From Anastatus disparis (taxonomy: Eukaryota > Arthropoda > Insecta > Hymenoptera > Eupelmidae): a stretch of 64,000 bases of DNA. The first letter of the stretch is position 1, and the number at the start of each line of letters is the position of its first letter. The stretch is taken from positions 942,001 to 1,006,000 of the forward strand of contig JAFFSR010000347.1 in NCBI GenBank assembly GCA_017163975.1. Reading direction: 5' to 3'. The translations under genes were made by a program, and so were the position numbers. Positions 22,930 through 33,750 of the stretch are shown piece after piece. The notes under the pieces were generated by a model, which saw only the letters and a program-made list of their open reading frames with translations, had not been told where the DNA came from and searched no databases.

Positions 22930-25227
22930 AATAACAGTTAATAACTGTAAATAAGAGTAAATAACAGTAAATAATTGTAAATAATTGTAAATAACTGTTA
23001 TTTATGTCTCAATTCCCACATTTTTTAACACTTTTTTGCAGTTATTTACAGTTATTTACATTTATTTACATTTATTTACAGTTATTAACAGTTATTTTCA
23101 ATTATGTCCAATTTTATTTACAATTATATCCAAAAATTTTTTCTATATGGGTTATTGTTTGTTAAATAGATAAGTTGTAAATTTATAAACAATTAATTAA
23201 CGTAAATCACATATATATTTCACTCTCGTTGATAATTAAATAAGTGGATAAATGAATGAATAAATTAATTAATAAATAGCCCCCTTGACTGGAAACAATG
23301 TTAATGAAATAAAAATAGATATGAAATTTTTTTTTATTCAATTTTTAGTAAATTATACTTCATGGTGACTTTAATAACGATCTGTAAAATTAAATTAGAT
23401 TGTACAAATGATTTGGAATCGAAAAAAATGTTAATACATTTTTTCTAAAGGTTTTTCTTCACAAAAATAATTAATTTTCAGGAATTTCCCTGGTTGTTGA
23501 TGGAAAAATAAACTAAAGTTTATAAAAATATTAATTTTGTAACTATTTTGATAGATTAAATATGATATTTACACTAATCACATAAGTAAAATAACCTACA
23601 TATCATAATTCTTAAAATATCATATGTTATCTTTCTAATAAAAAGTATTTAATTAACTTAGTATTAAAAATTGATAATTGTTTAGTATAAAAAAAGCATT
23701 AAAAATTTTATTTTAGAATTTTAAAAATTCGAAATATCCTATAAATCCTAACTCTAGACTACATTTCTAAAGTTTTTTATATGTTATTTTGAATGGCAAA
23801 TGGAATATATATTACTTGATTTGCAGCGATCTTCATTTTTCAAGCGTGCGAGTAATAAATACACATTTATTTATTCACTATAAATATTTAATGAAATATT
23901 AAACCAATGAATATATAATAATGTATTAGTATCTCTCTCATCATTTCTATTATCATTTACTCAATTAATTAAAAAGTAAATATGAAACATCATCGCATTC
24001 AACTATTTGAATAAGTGCGATTCTCCTTTTCTTAAATGGCTATCGTTCCCATAAGCTTTAATGGTTCCATTTCTTATATATAGAATTAATGTATGATAGT
24101 GTTGACTAAACTCGTGTTGTTAAACTATGTCGCTTCAATCGCTTCATTTCCTAAATAATATCGTGTAAAACCTCATCGATTCGTTGTCTTTCGAGTCCGG
24201 AACAGAGCGCGTTTGTTAATTTTGACGGATCATATTACACTTACCCCCACCGGCCACAGTTCGACGGCAAAGCTGTGCGCTGTATATACAGTGAACTGCT
24301 ATGTTACCGCACCTATCTAATCTTTGTGATTCGTTAATGTAACTGTATGCGTTTTGGATTGTACTAATACCATATCGATAGAATCGCTTTCGTTTACGTT
24401 TATAATCATGTGCATTTTGGTTATGGAACATATAGCATTACATATATGCTTAACTTATACTGTTGAGTTAATATCAACGCACGCATACTTCAATCGAATC
24501 CAACGAGTTAAGGGATAATGGAACGTTTGTGATTAGACTTTTATACGAATATAGTTGCGGTTTTGCGAACAATAGCGTTTGAAGGATTTACGGAACCGCT
24601 GGGACTCCGGATTTTTTTCGGTGTGGCAGCCCCTCTTCTTTATGGTTTAAAATGCTGCCATCGCATAATTATTTCCCATGATAAGTTAAGTAAATTTCTA
24701 TCAGGGCAGTTAAAATAATTCATATAAAAATTTCAGTATCAAATTGGTACTTTTGCTGATACTCTTTTAATTATTATGATATTATATAATTTAAAAATAA
24801 ATTTTTAGCACGTATTAATAGACGAGCCGTTCATTTTATAAATCTTTCCCAGTATGGTACTACACTTATGAAATTTTATATTACTTTTAATAAAATAGTG
24901 CCTTCTATATGTCATTATATTATCTTTTTATCATTTTGAATGTGATGGCTAATAATATGATTTACTATAAATATATGTTTATAATTAATTAAATGAATAA
25001 CTACATTATCTACAGCCAAAGGACATTGATGCATATAGAACCACGTAAAACAAAAATTATTATTTAATTAAATTATAGAAATATATTATTAATCTATTGG
25101 ATCATTGCATAATTATAGGAAATAATTATGGCAGCATTTTAAACCATAAAGAAGAGGGGCTGCCAAGTATGTTTATGGTTATTTTTTTACAAATAAAGCT
25201 GGCTTTATTTGAATTAAATATTTTATT
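22930..25227. repeat. Right arm of giant inverted repeat
   Basis: It is the inverse of 1-2105. It lacks the left-arm MITE, keeping one TTAA near 23301, but carries its own 542-bp MITE (24624-25165) that the left arm lacks. Its last 27 bases mirror bases 1-27, and the flanking tandem block (from 25211) starts within them. Confidence 0.85.
24624..25165. mobile_element. TGGCAGCCCC MITE (542 bp)
   Basis: About 37 bp at each end are perfect inverse copies starting TGGCAGCCCCTCTTCTTTAT, with a second TGCCA palindrome inside. The left arm of the giant palindrome shows the unoccupied sequence at about 62-70. The exact duplication cannot be fixed (0-2 bp). No ORF. Confidence 0.85.
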
Positions 25228-25546
25228 GTATCAAATAAGAGATTAATAATTTATGAAAAAATATTTCAGTTTGGCTTTTATATACTTGTCTATGTTCTGA
25301 GTGATTTCATAACTTTCTCTTGTTTGATTCTTTGATTATCATTCTTTTGATGAAAGTTTAAATTCATTTTTAGGAGATTTGAATTAAATATTTTATTGTA
25401 TCAAATAAGAGATTGATAATTTATGAAAAAATATTTTAGTTTTGCTTTTATATACTTGTCTATGTTCTGAGTGATTTCATAACTTTCTCTTGTTTGATTC
25501 TTTGATTATCATTCCCTTGATGAAAGTTTAAATTTATTTTTAGGAG

Positions 25547-25592
25547 ATGAAAAACAAACTCATACTTGTCTTATTTTATACTTTCGCTGAAA
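25547..25592 (+). CDS. Signal-peptide-like first exon
   Basis: ATG at 25547 opens 15 codons, MKNKLILVLFYTFAE, and one extra base before GTAAGT at 25593. A pyrimidine-rich tract and TAG at 25541-25543 precede it. A basic start followed by a hydrophobic core is what a secretion signal looks like. A second exon was not found with confidence. It may be the leader of a small secreted peptide gene, such as a venom or defence peptide, but that role is a guess. Confidence 0.4.
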
Positions 25593-25760
25593 GTAAGTTT
25601 TGAAATATTTTATTGTATCAAATAAGAGATTGATAATTTATGAAAAAATATTTTAGTTTTGCTTTTATATACTTGTCTATGTTCTGAGTGATTTTATAAC
25701 TTTCTCTTGTTTGATTCTTTGATTACCATTCCCTTAATGAAAGTTTAAATTCATTTTTAG

Positions 25761-25809
25761 GAGAAGAAAAACAAACTCATACTTGTCTTATTTTATACTT
25801 TCGCAGAAA
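25761..25809 (+). pseudogene. Duplicate of the signal-peptide-like exon, ATG lost
   Basis: Same splice context and sequence as 25544-25592, but the start codon reads AAG (25764-25766). It could still serve as an internal exon but not as a first coding exon. Confidence 0.5.
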
Positions 25810-25869
25810 GTAAGTTTTGAAATGAAATGTATTTGTCGATCCACAAATTAATATATACTTGTCTATCTT

Positions 25870-27750
25870 CTGAATGATTTCAGAACTTTCTCTTGTTTAA
25901 TTGATTCAATTTATTTTTTTCATTATACATTAAATTAATATTAATTTTTAAAATACTGATTTTTTAAGTTAATTTTGAAGATCATGGAAAAGTAATATCA
26001 AATAAATATTGAAGTGATTCAACTTGATTCTTATAGTGGTTAAAAAGAAAACAATTTTTATGAATTTCGATATTTTTTCCTTCTTTAAGAGGAGGTCGAG
26101 TATATCTATCCTTTTCTAATCAAAGAATTGATTTTTTCACAAAGGTTAATAATTGTAGCAAAAAATAAGAAGAAAGCCCCATCTCGTATAATAAAAAGCA
26201 AGATTTTCTTTGATGAGGAAAAATTATTTTTATCGATTTGCTTTGAAGAAAACCTTGAAAAACTGAATTGTCTATCCTAACCTCTATTTTTTAAGTTTTT
26301 CAAGGTTTTCTTCAAAACAAATCGATAAAAATAATTTTTCCTCATCAAAGAAAATCTTGCTTTTTATTATACGAGATGGGGCTAAATCCTTATTTTTTGA
26401 TACAATTATTAGTTTTTGCAAAAAAATAAATTCTTTGATTAGAAAAGGACAGAGATATACGACCTGCTCTTTACGTCGCTATATTTATATTATTTGTAAT
26501 GCTAATCAGTGACAGAGCGTGTATATAATACATGAAATTATAAATTCAAAAAAAATCTACAATCGCATAAAATTTTTCAACTGAATATTGATTTACATTG
26601 TGGATAATAATCAACTATAGCGTAATTAAATAAATCATTTTATTAGCTTTTAATAATTTATAAATAAAAAAAGTATTTTTACAATAGTTACTCATTGTAG
26701 TTAAAAAATATTTACAATAATTTGAATGATTTTAATAAACAAACTTTTATAAATTTTAAGTTTTACTACAAGAATTTCATATTCAATATAAAATTTTAAA
26801 TAATTAAAGTAAATCATCATCATAGTATTAACAATTCGATTGGAGCTGATGTTATTTTACTAACGATAAATAACATAAAATAACTTAAAATCAGTTCTAC
26901 AAGTAATTGATGAGATCCTTGAAAATTAAAAATAAAATAAAAATAAAAAATATTTAAGATTTAAATGCTGCACATAAAAGCATTCCGTGCAATTTCTTTT
27001 AGGGAAAACACCTTTAATAACAAAATATTATTTTCATTACAGTCAATATATTTGAAATTTTTCATGCAACCATTTTTTTTAATTCAAAGACATATCTTCA
27101 ATTAGTTTTTCATCTTACTTTATGAGAATTAAAAATTTTATCTTTGTGCATGATTGTTTGTTTAACGTTACTATTGCGAAATTCATTTCTTTACAACTAA
27201 AAAGTCATTATCAAGGCTACTTTCAAATAAAACATATTTTTTTTAAAGGAAACATAAGTAAAAATTTGAATAAATATTGTACAACAACGTTTAATAAGTG
27301 AAAAATATCTGTTGGCGTAAAAGAATGTACAATTATTGTAAAAAATTAATAAAATATGATACAGTCAATAAATCTTTTTTATTTTCTATACATCAGACGT
27401 GTTTTCCTCTTTGTTTTGTTCTTTGTTCTCCTCTTACTCTCATCTCTCAGTCCAATAGAATCAACTTTGAGATTTGCTAAAAAGTCAAGCGTACTAATAT
27501 TTTTGTTAAGAAAAGTATTATTTCAATATTGTATATAGTTTCAAATGTCAAAATATTTAAATATATTATGATATTTACAAATGATTTTTTTAATAAATAA
27601 TTTAATTAAAAGGATACGATTTTTCATTAATTTCTGTGTCAAATACGTGTTTTAATATTTTATTTCTTTCGAATTCTCTCACTTCTTTGTCGGTCATTCT
27701 CAATTCAGTCCAATCCAATTTTTGATGCATTCCATCTGATCCGTACTTCT
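25870..27750. other. AT-rich stretch with one foldback
   Basis: Apart from the foldback at 26093-26473 I see no gene. Two overlapping frames at 27298-27538 are AT-rich and hydrophobic without recognised motifs. Confidence 0.45.
26093..26473. mobile_element. Foldback MITE (380 bp)
   Basis: The two halves pair around about 26285 with very few mismatches. Outer ends read AAGAGGAGGTCGAGTATATC and its near complement, faintly like the TTAA MITE ends. Such a sequence would make a long hairpin RNA if transcribed. Confidence 0.75.
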
Positions 27751-27760
27751 TATTATATTA

Positions 27761-27999
27761 GTCTAATCAACGAATATAGAAGCTTATAGAAGCGTACTCT
27801 TAAATGGGAAATTTCTGCCAAAAATGAGTTACCCAGCTACTGAGGGCGCCACTAGATCCCATGTATTTTTATATCTATATATATCAAATTTTTCATATGT
27901 ATAGATATACAAACAATGTTAAAGTGTTACCCAGCGTATCGGACGAAAAATTTAACCCAGAAGTACGCTTCTATAAGCGTCTATCTTCGTTGGTCTAAT
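27761..27999. mobile_element. Short foldback MITE
   Basis: Inverse ends share ATAGAAGCTTATAGAAGCGT-like sequence with a few mismatches; the middle carries ACCCAG repeats (about 27831 and 27931). No ORF. Confidence 0.65.
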
Positions 28000-28289
28000 G
28001 CACCTAAAATAAATTACAAACATTGTTATTAATAAAATAATTTAATGTTTAGAGAATATTAAAAATGTATCAAATTTAATGTATACTGATAAAATAATAC
28101 TATTATAATATAAAAAATAATACTTTAATTTTTACTAATGTACACATTTCATTAAAAAATAATAGTCCATTTTGAATATACCTTTTTTGATCAGTAATTA
28201 TTTAATATTTGATGAATGATAAGTATAAAATTAACTTGGTGTGTTAATGAAAATATGACATTTTTAATATTCACTTTTTAATGCAATTT

Positions 28290-29086
28290 TCAAGATGAGA
28301 AATGTGTCTCAATTACTATGTTTAACATAAGTCCTAAACTTTGAGCTCTAACAATATCGTATTTTTCTGTTCCAAAAGTTTGATGAAACGTCTCTTCAGT
28401 CACAATATTTCTTAAAATTCCTACCGCCATAGCTACCATTTTTCTAATCTGATATAGCATGAAACTTTGTCCTTTTACTTTTAATGTTATATATTCCATA
28501 TTATCACCCGAGTAGAAATGCAATTACGGCGTACATCCGTCCCGGATCCGGAGCCTGAAAATTATTGTCCGATCCGGATCCGGTTATTCCCCCCAATGTC
28601 ACCAGGGGAGGTTCCGGTCCGGATACTAGTATCCTTATTTCAGGAAAAACTTGTCGATACCGGAGTGGTACCGTAATATTTCGCCATTTATATTTATAAC
28701 CTAATTTGTGAAATTTTTATAAAACACTTATTAACATATTTTTATCGTTTAAATGAACAATTGCTTTATTTATTTTGAATAAAATACTTGAATTATTACT
28801 TTGGAAACAAAATATGAGCTAATTATATGTTTTATAAAAATTAAAAAAAAAAGTCGTTTACAGGCGCTACACAGGCACTTATCAGTTGAACCTGAAATAA
28901 GGATTTTAGTGGCCGGCACGGATCTTTCCCTGGTGACAGACCCTTATTTAAATCTTAAGTTTAGCCGGATAAGGTACTGATTACAAGTACGGTTGGCCTT
29001 TATACGTTTCTACTCGGGCAACTAGAAAAGGTTCTTCAACTATAAAACTCATAATATAACGTTTTGCTCGTGGATCTAATGGTAAT
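28290..29086 (-). pseudogene. Pus1: Pus1 (TruA-type) exon, split by a MITE
   Basis: On the minus strand the segments 29086-29019 and 28506-28290 encode the C-terminal part of tRNA pseudouridine synthase 1: PRAKRYIMSF, then after the MITE DNMEYITLKVKGQ, SFMLYQIRKMV and SLGLMLN. The QIRKMV segment is a hallmark of the family's catalytic domain. A 3' splice site (TAG) precedes 29086. Leaving out the 512-bp MITE and one CA copy gives one uninterrupted frame, so the insertion hit a formerly open exon. No upstream Pus1 exons were found here; a short open block at about 29190-29275 on the same strand does not look like Pus1. It is a broken gene or a duplicated fragment. Confidence 0.75.
28507..29018. 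mobile_element. Element K: CCC...GGG MITE in Pus1 exon, TSD CA
   Basis: CCCGAGTAGAAA and its complement lie between CA copies (28505-28506, 29019-29020). The first third is unusually GC-rich, with GGATCCGG-type runs. It shares the CCC termini and 2-bp duplication of elements A, D, E, F, G, L and M. Confidence 0.85.
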
Positions 29087-29370
29087 CTAAAAAAATATTT
29101 TGAAATATAATTTAAATAATTAAATTCAAATACGAGTTGAAAAATTTTTTTTAATAAATTAATTTTTTTCTAAATAATTGTGTGTTATACTTACTCTGTG
29201 ACCAATAAATAAAATAATAATCAAAAAATGTTGTAAAACGCTCTTTTTTAAATTCAAAATCCCTTCGTTTTAATATCTGATCCATGTTTTTTAAAGTAAC
29301 CAATAAAAATAAATATAACCAACAAACATAAATAAATAAAAAAATAATATAACAAAAAATATATGTCATC

Positions 29371-29377
<7 letters not shown>

Positions 29378-29423
<46 letters not shown>
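29378..29423. repeat. (TA)n microsatellite
   Basis: Uninterrupted TA dinucleotides; minus-strand frames across it are artefacts. Confidence 0.95.
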
Positions 29424-29425
<2 letters not shown>

Positions 29426-29590
29426 CGAAGCGATCGAGTCGAGATATCGAAAAAACCGGAAGTGAGATCTGAAGACAAAAAAAAAATCAAAAAATCATCC
29501 AAAATATTTATATTATTCAATATCTTCAGAATGAAATAATCTTTTAAAACGAAACTTTTAAAATTATATACTAATTAATTAAAAAATACT

Positions 29591-29854
29591 TTGGAATTTT
29601 ACTTAAAAGTCCTGTATGAAGGATATACATTTTTTATAAGAACAAATCTAATATTTCGAATACTCATATCAATGTATAATGGAACGCGGTCGCTTGTCAG
29701 GCTTTTATACATTCAAACTCATACTTGTCTTCGGAGCGCTCCCGCGTTCCTTGATTTATATGTTATAGCTAAAAGACTTCATGCATTTCCAGAAGGTCTA
29801 CCGAATAGCTCTAGTCATAGAGCTGAGTTCATAAAATTCGACATTGATCTCTAA
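29591..29854 (+). CDS. Unrecognised short ORF
   Basis: An 87-codon frame whose second half (about 29735-29851) is less AT-rich than its surroundings and reads LDLYVIAKRLHAFPEG. No domain recognised. It may be part of an exon whose borders I cannot fix. Weak support. Confidence 0.2.
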   Translation: MEFYLKVLYEGYTFFIRTNLIFRILISMYNGTRSLVRLLYIQTHTCLRSAPAFLDLYVIAKRLHAFPEGLPNSSSHRAEFIKFDIDL

Positions 29855-30071
29855 ATTTAGTTTTCAGCAATCTTTCAGATACATTAGCATTCTCAATACA
29901 GTTTTATACTTTATCAACTATTTCTATTTTTATCAGATTTTTAATCAAATTTTTTGTACTTCTTGAATAATTTTAAAGAAATCTTCAAATTATTCGATTA
30001 AGGTTTCCAATTCTAAATTCTAGTTCTTAGTAGATTGTATTTTCAAAAATTTTCTATTTTTCTTTTCACCT

Positions 30072-30257
30072 ATGTGGAGTAGACACCATTCTATTGATGA
30101 TATAATAAATGAGATTGATGATAAGTTTGATGGTTTTGAAGCCCCATCCATCGATTGTGCATTCATACTCAATGCATTTAGTGACGAACTTTTCGACGAA
30201 TCACAGGGTGATGATGTTAAGTCCTGGCTTTCACCAGGACTAAATAAAAATGTATGA
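30072..30257 (+). CDS. Unrecognised short acidic ORF
   Basis: 61 codons, strongly acidic (IINEIDDKFDGFEAP, DELFDESQGDD), with more even base use than the flanks, which hints at coding. No homologue recognised. It may be a terminal exon or a transposon remnant. Confidence 0.25.
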   Translation: MWSRHHSIDDIINEIDDKFDGFEAPSIDCAFILNAFSDELFDESQGDDVKSWLSPGLNKNV

Positions 30258-32185
30258 TTTTATTATGTTGAATATTTTTGTATGATTTTAAATATGAATT
30301 TGAATTAATTTGAAATAATTGAATTTATTATTAAATTATAATTATGAAAGATAAATATATGTATAATCTAGTGGTGAATTGAACTCCACCAATATTTAAT
30401 TGAGTAAACCGTTTCTCACAATTGAAATATATTGAAGAACATTTATTTAGAGTATTTGAATAGAGAATATATAAATTGAATATTCTTACCTTAATTAATT
30501 CAAGTAGATGAAGGCTGGATACAGACAGACAAAGAATAGATATAGGCACGATTTGAAATAAGACTCGAGTCGAATATAAGAAACTTTTAAGATATTTATT
30601 GACACTTGTAAAAATAATTAAATATTGAATACAATAACTTTATTAGAATTTGAATTTGAATTTGGAATTTGAATTACAGGATTTATGACTTGGTACCAAC
30701 GATGATCCTGGGGTAGTGCCCACTGTCGTTAATTGCAGTTGGCTTTTATAAGATTTATCTTGACATGATTTCATTACAAAATACGTGGATCTTGCTTGTT
30801 TTATGATTTAGTAATTTTGAAGTAACGAATTTTGTTGCTTAATATCAACTTAAAGTTTCTTTACTGCTTAGGTTAACACATTCTTTTATTGTTCGATGAC
30901 TGTTTAATTAGTTCATCAATATCATGTTAGTAAAAAGATATTTTAACAATTGTAAGTTAAAAAATAATATATAAGGATACGTTGTGACGTAACACCTTGG
31001 GGCTCAAGAGATTGCATATCAGAAGGATAGACAATCGTAAAAACAAAACAGTTATCGAACAATTTACAGATAATTATTACAAGCTTAATTGATAAATATA
31101 CATATTTTTCTATTTGAATAGATACACAAGGGTACGTTTTATCTCGTATACCTTGGGGCTCAAAGATTGTATATAAATAATTGTAATAAGTTGTAAAATG
31201 TATTTTACAATGATTTTGGTGTGTTTTACAAGAGGTGAATAACATATTGCTAATGCAATTTAGCAAAATAAAATGACAATTCGATATGTCTTACAAAATA
31301 TAGGTGAATGACATGTAGGTGTGCGATTTAGATTTTTCTTTTGACTCGTTACATAAATTATTATATATAAATATAAATTGTTTGTTGTCTCTATTTTTTT
31401 CTTTTTTTCTTTTCCCTTACATTTCTTAACCTTTCACTGTTTAATAATGATATAAAGAGAAAAATTTATACGTTTCATAGATTGTAATACTAGTGTTAAA
31501 TTCAGATTTTTTTATTATCATTCATTTCAAATTTGATGAATCGTAAAATTTTTATATTGCAGAAAAGAAAAATAAAATAATAAGTGTATTAGATATTTTT
31601 AAATAATTATTTTTTTAATGATAAGTTACCTGATAAATTATAAACTTTTTACTTAAATTATTTGTATAATTTTAATTGTAACGATTCTTTTGTTTTTTTG
31701 TTTAATTTTAAAAATATACTTCTGAAATATGCTATGTTTTATAAAACTTGAACATATATGAATGACATATAATTAGTGTCATTCGCCCCTTCCCACACAA
31801 AGTTAAATCGGAAACGATTCAGTAAATAAAACAAAAGGATTGTTTTACAATGAACGCAAAAATGACAGCTTAATAAACTGAAAGTATCAAATTTTTGAAT
31901 TCTAGTTTCATAAAAGAGTCATCTCTTATAAAATTATAACTTTACTCTACATTTTTTGTTAGATTACTTCAACAATAATATGCTAAATAATGCAACTTGA
32001 AGGATAATTAACAAAAAAGAATTTTTTATTATCTTAGTTTCCACCTTATCTTTTTTATATGTATTCGTAGAAGGTTAAGATTTCGATGGATAATATCTAA
32101 AAATCTAAATGAAATATGTGCTCACTAAAGTATATAAATCAATGACACGCAGAAAAAAAAAATGAAATTTATAATCGCTTTAATA
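30258..32185. other. AT-rich stretch, no gene seen
   Basis: Two related segments with ACCTTGGGGCTCAA lie at about 30991 and 31151. A short hairpin with GAATGACAT and GTGTCATTC arms lies at 31759-31783. No convincing coding sequence. Confidence 0.45.
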
Positions 32186-33362
32186 CCCCGTTAAAAAAAA
32201 ATCCAATTGGATTTCTTATTGGAACTTCCAATTGGAATTCCAATTGGATTTTGTTGGAAACCCATGTTGGAATTCCAATCAATTCCAATTGGAAATCCAA
32301 TTGGAAATTCATAATAGAATTCCAATGAGAATTTGAGAAATCCAACGTAAATTTAAAGACTTTTTTAAGTGATTAAAATATTTTTTTATATCAAATTTTA
32401 TTTACCGTGAAGGACGTAATTTCTGATCACTTAGGAGGTATTTCTGATCACATATTTACATGTAAAAAAGTAAAAGTATATTTCTTTTTCACACAAACGA
32501 AGCATTTCTTACGCTCAATCTATTTTTTCTCATAAATTAAAAAAAAGTTTTACCTACTAAAATCTTATAGATTATGATTTATAATAAATAATGATCAGAA
32601 ATTACGCCCTGATCAGGAATTACGTCCTTTACGGTATGTTTTCATTGCGACTTATAAAAATATCTCTTTTCATTGAGAAAATAGAACGTGAGAAAGCAGG
32701 CTGAATGATCGTCTTTTGAGACCAAATGAAACTACCAGCTTATAAGTTCTAAACTCTTATATTTTTTTTGTGCGCATTTGCTTACCATAAGAAATTCAAT
32801 AGATAGAAAGCGTCGTAGCCCCCTGGCGGCTAATCATTGAATATAAATATACACATTTATATGATAGTACTAATAATTGATCGCCAGGCGGCTACCACGC
32901 TTTCTATCTATTGACTCTCTTATGGCAAGCAAATGCGCACAAAAAAAATAAAAGAGTTTAGAACTTATAAGCTGGTAGTTTCATTTGGTCTCAAAAGACG
33001 ATCATTCGGCCTGCTTTCTCATGTTCTATTTTCTCAATGAACAGAGATATTTTTATAAGTCGCAATGAAAACATAAATAAAATTTGATATGAAAAAATAT
33101 TTAATCACTTAAAAATGTCCTTAAATTTACGTTAAATTTCTCAAATTCTCATTGGAATTTTATTATGAATTTCCAATTGGAATTTTATTATGAATTTCCA
33201 ATTGGAATTTCCAATTGGATTTCCAATTGGAATTCATTGGAATTCCAACATGGATTTCCAACAAAATCCAATTGGAATTCCAACATGGATTTCCAACAAA
33301 ATCCAATTGGAATTCCAATTGGAAATTCCAATAAGAAATCCAATTGGATTTTTTCAACGGGG
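32186..33362. mobile_element. Element E: palindromic CCCC...GGGG element, TSD TA
   Basis: It begins CCCCGTTAAAAA, ends TTTTTTCAACGGGG, and is flanked by TA (32184-32185, 33363-33364). Both halves pair over about 560 bp. Subterminal parts are packed with CCAATTGGAATTCCAATTGG-type palindromes, which create spurious ORFs on both strands (33163-33504). The centre has a second hairpin (about 32790-32945). Confidence 0.85.
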
Positions 33363-33750
33363 TACAGATGTGTATCGTACATCCATCATGTGTTGTTTCT
33401 TTTTTTTTTATTGTTAGATCAAATATGCTTACGATGTCATTTGATATTACACGTTTAGGTGAATGACACACGCGCATAGTGTCATTCATTCTTTTATGTA
33501 ACACAACACAATCAAATATGCATAATTTTTATTATATTTGAATATTATCTATATGTAATCTATTTCGAATCATAATTAAAATCTTTTACTAATTGTTTTT
33601 ATACAACTAATAAATAATTATTATCAGCTATATTTATATGTATTTGATTATATATATGATAATGCTTATTTAAAAAAACGACATTTATCGGCTGATTTTA
33701 TATTTTTTAAATTATGAAATTTATTATTATATATGTATTTTTTTTTTAAA
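33363..33750. other. Possible 3' end region of the gypsy element
   Basis: This lies directly downstream (minus strand) of the envelope remnant, where an LTR is expected. A hairpin GAATGACAC / GTGTCATTC (33461-33487) repeats a motif seen at 31304 and 31759. No second LTR copy is visible, so I cannot define the LTR. Confidence 0.25.

Larger units (their letters stand above)
25211..25812 (+). repeat. Three tandem blocks bearing a small exon
   Basis: Blocks start at about 25211, 25381 and 25600 and share long identical runs (TTTTATTGTATCAAATAAGA; CTTTCTCTTGTTTGATTCTT). Spacing is about 170 then 217 bp because the first block lacks the exon-bearing tail. Blocks 2 and 3 end with the exon described next. 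Confidence 0.85.

Noticed and set aside
24216..24431. 71-codon minus-strand ORF in the right palindrome arm
   Set aside because: The left-arm counterpart is disrupted early by small differences, so no coding constraint is visible.
1..25227. Palindrome as a simple assembly duplication
   Set aside because: The arms differ by private insertions with intact empty sites and by scattered substitutions; a mere artefact would be identical. Not fully excluded without long reads.
29151..29520. Minus-strand ORFs around the (TA)n run, as possible upstream Pus1 exons
   Set aside because: IYIYIY is microsatellite; the rest (FKKERFTTFFDYYF) lacks Pus1 motifs. A donor-like site near 29190 exists but support is too weak.
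33163..33504. ORFs on both strands rich in IGIPIGNS / FPIGISNWIS
   Set aside because: Translations of the CCAATTGGAATTCC palindrome array in element E; same on both strands.
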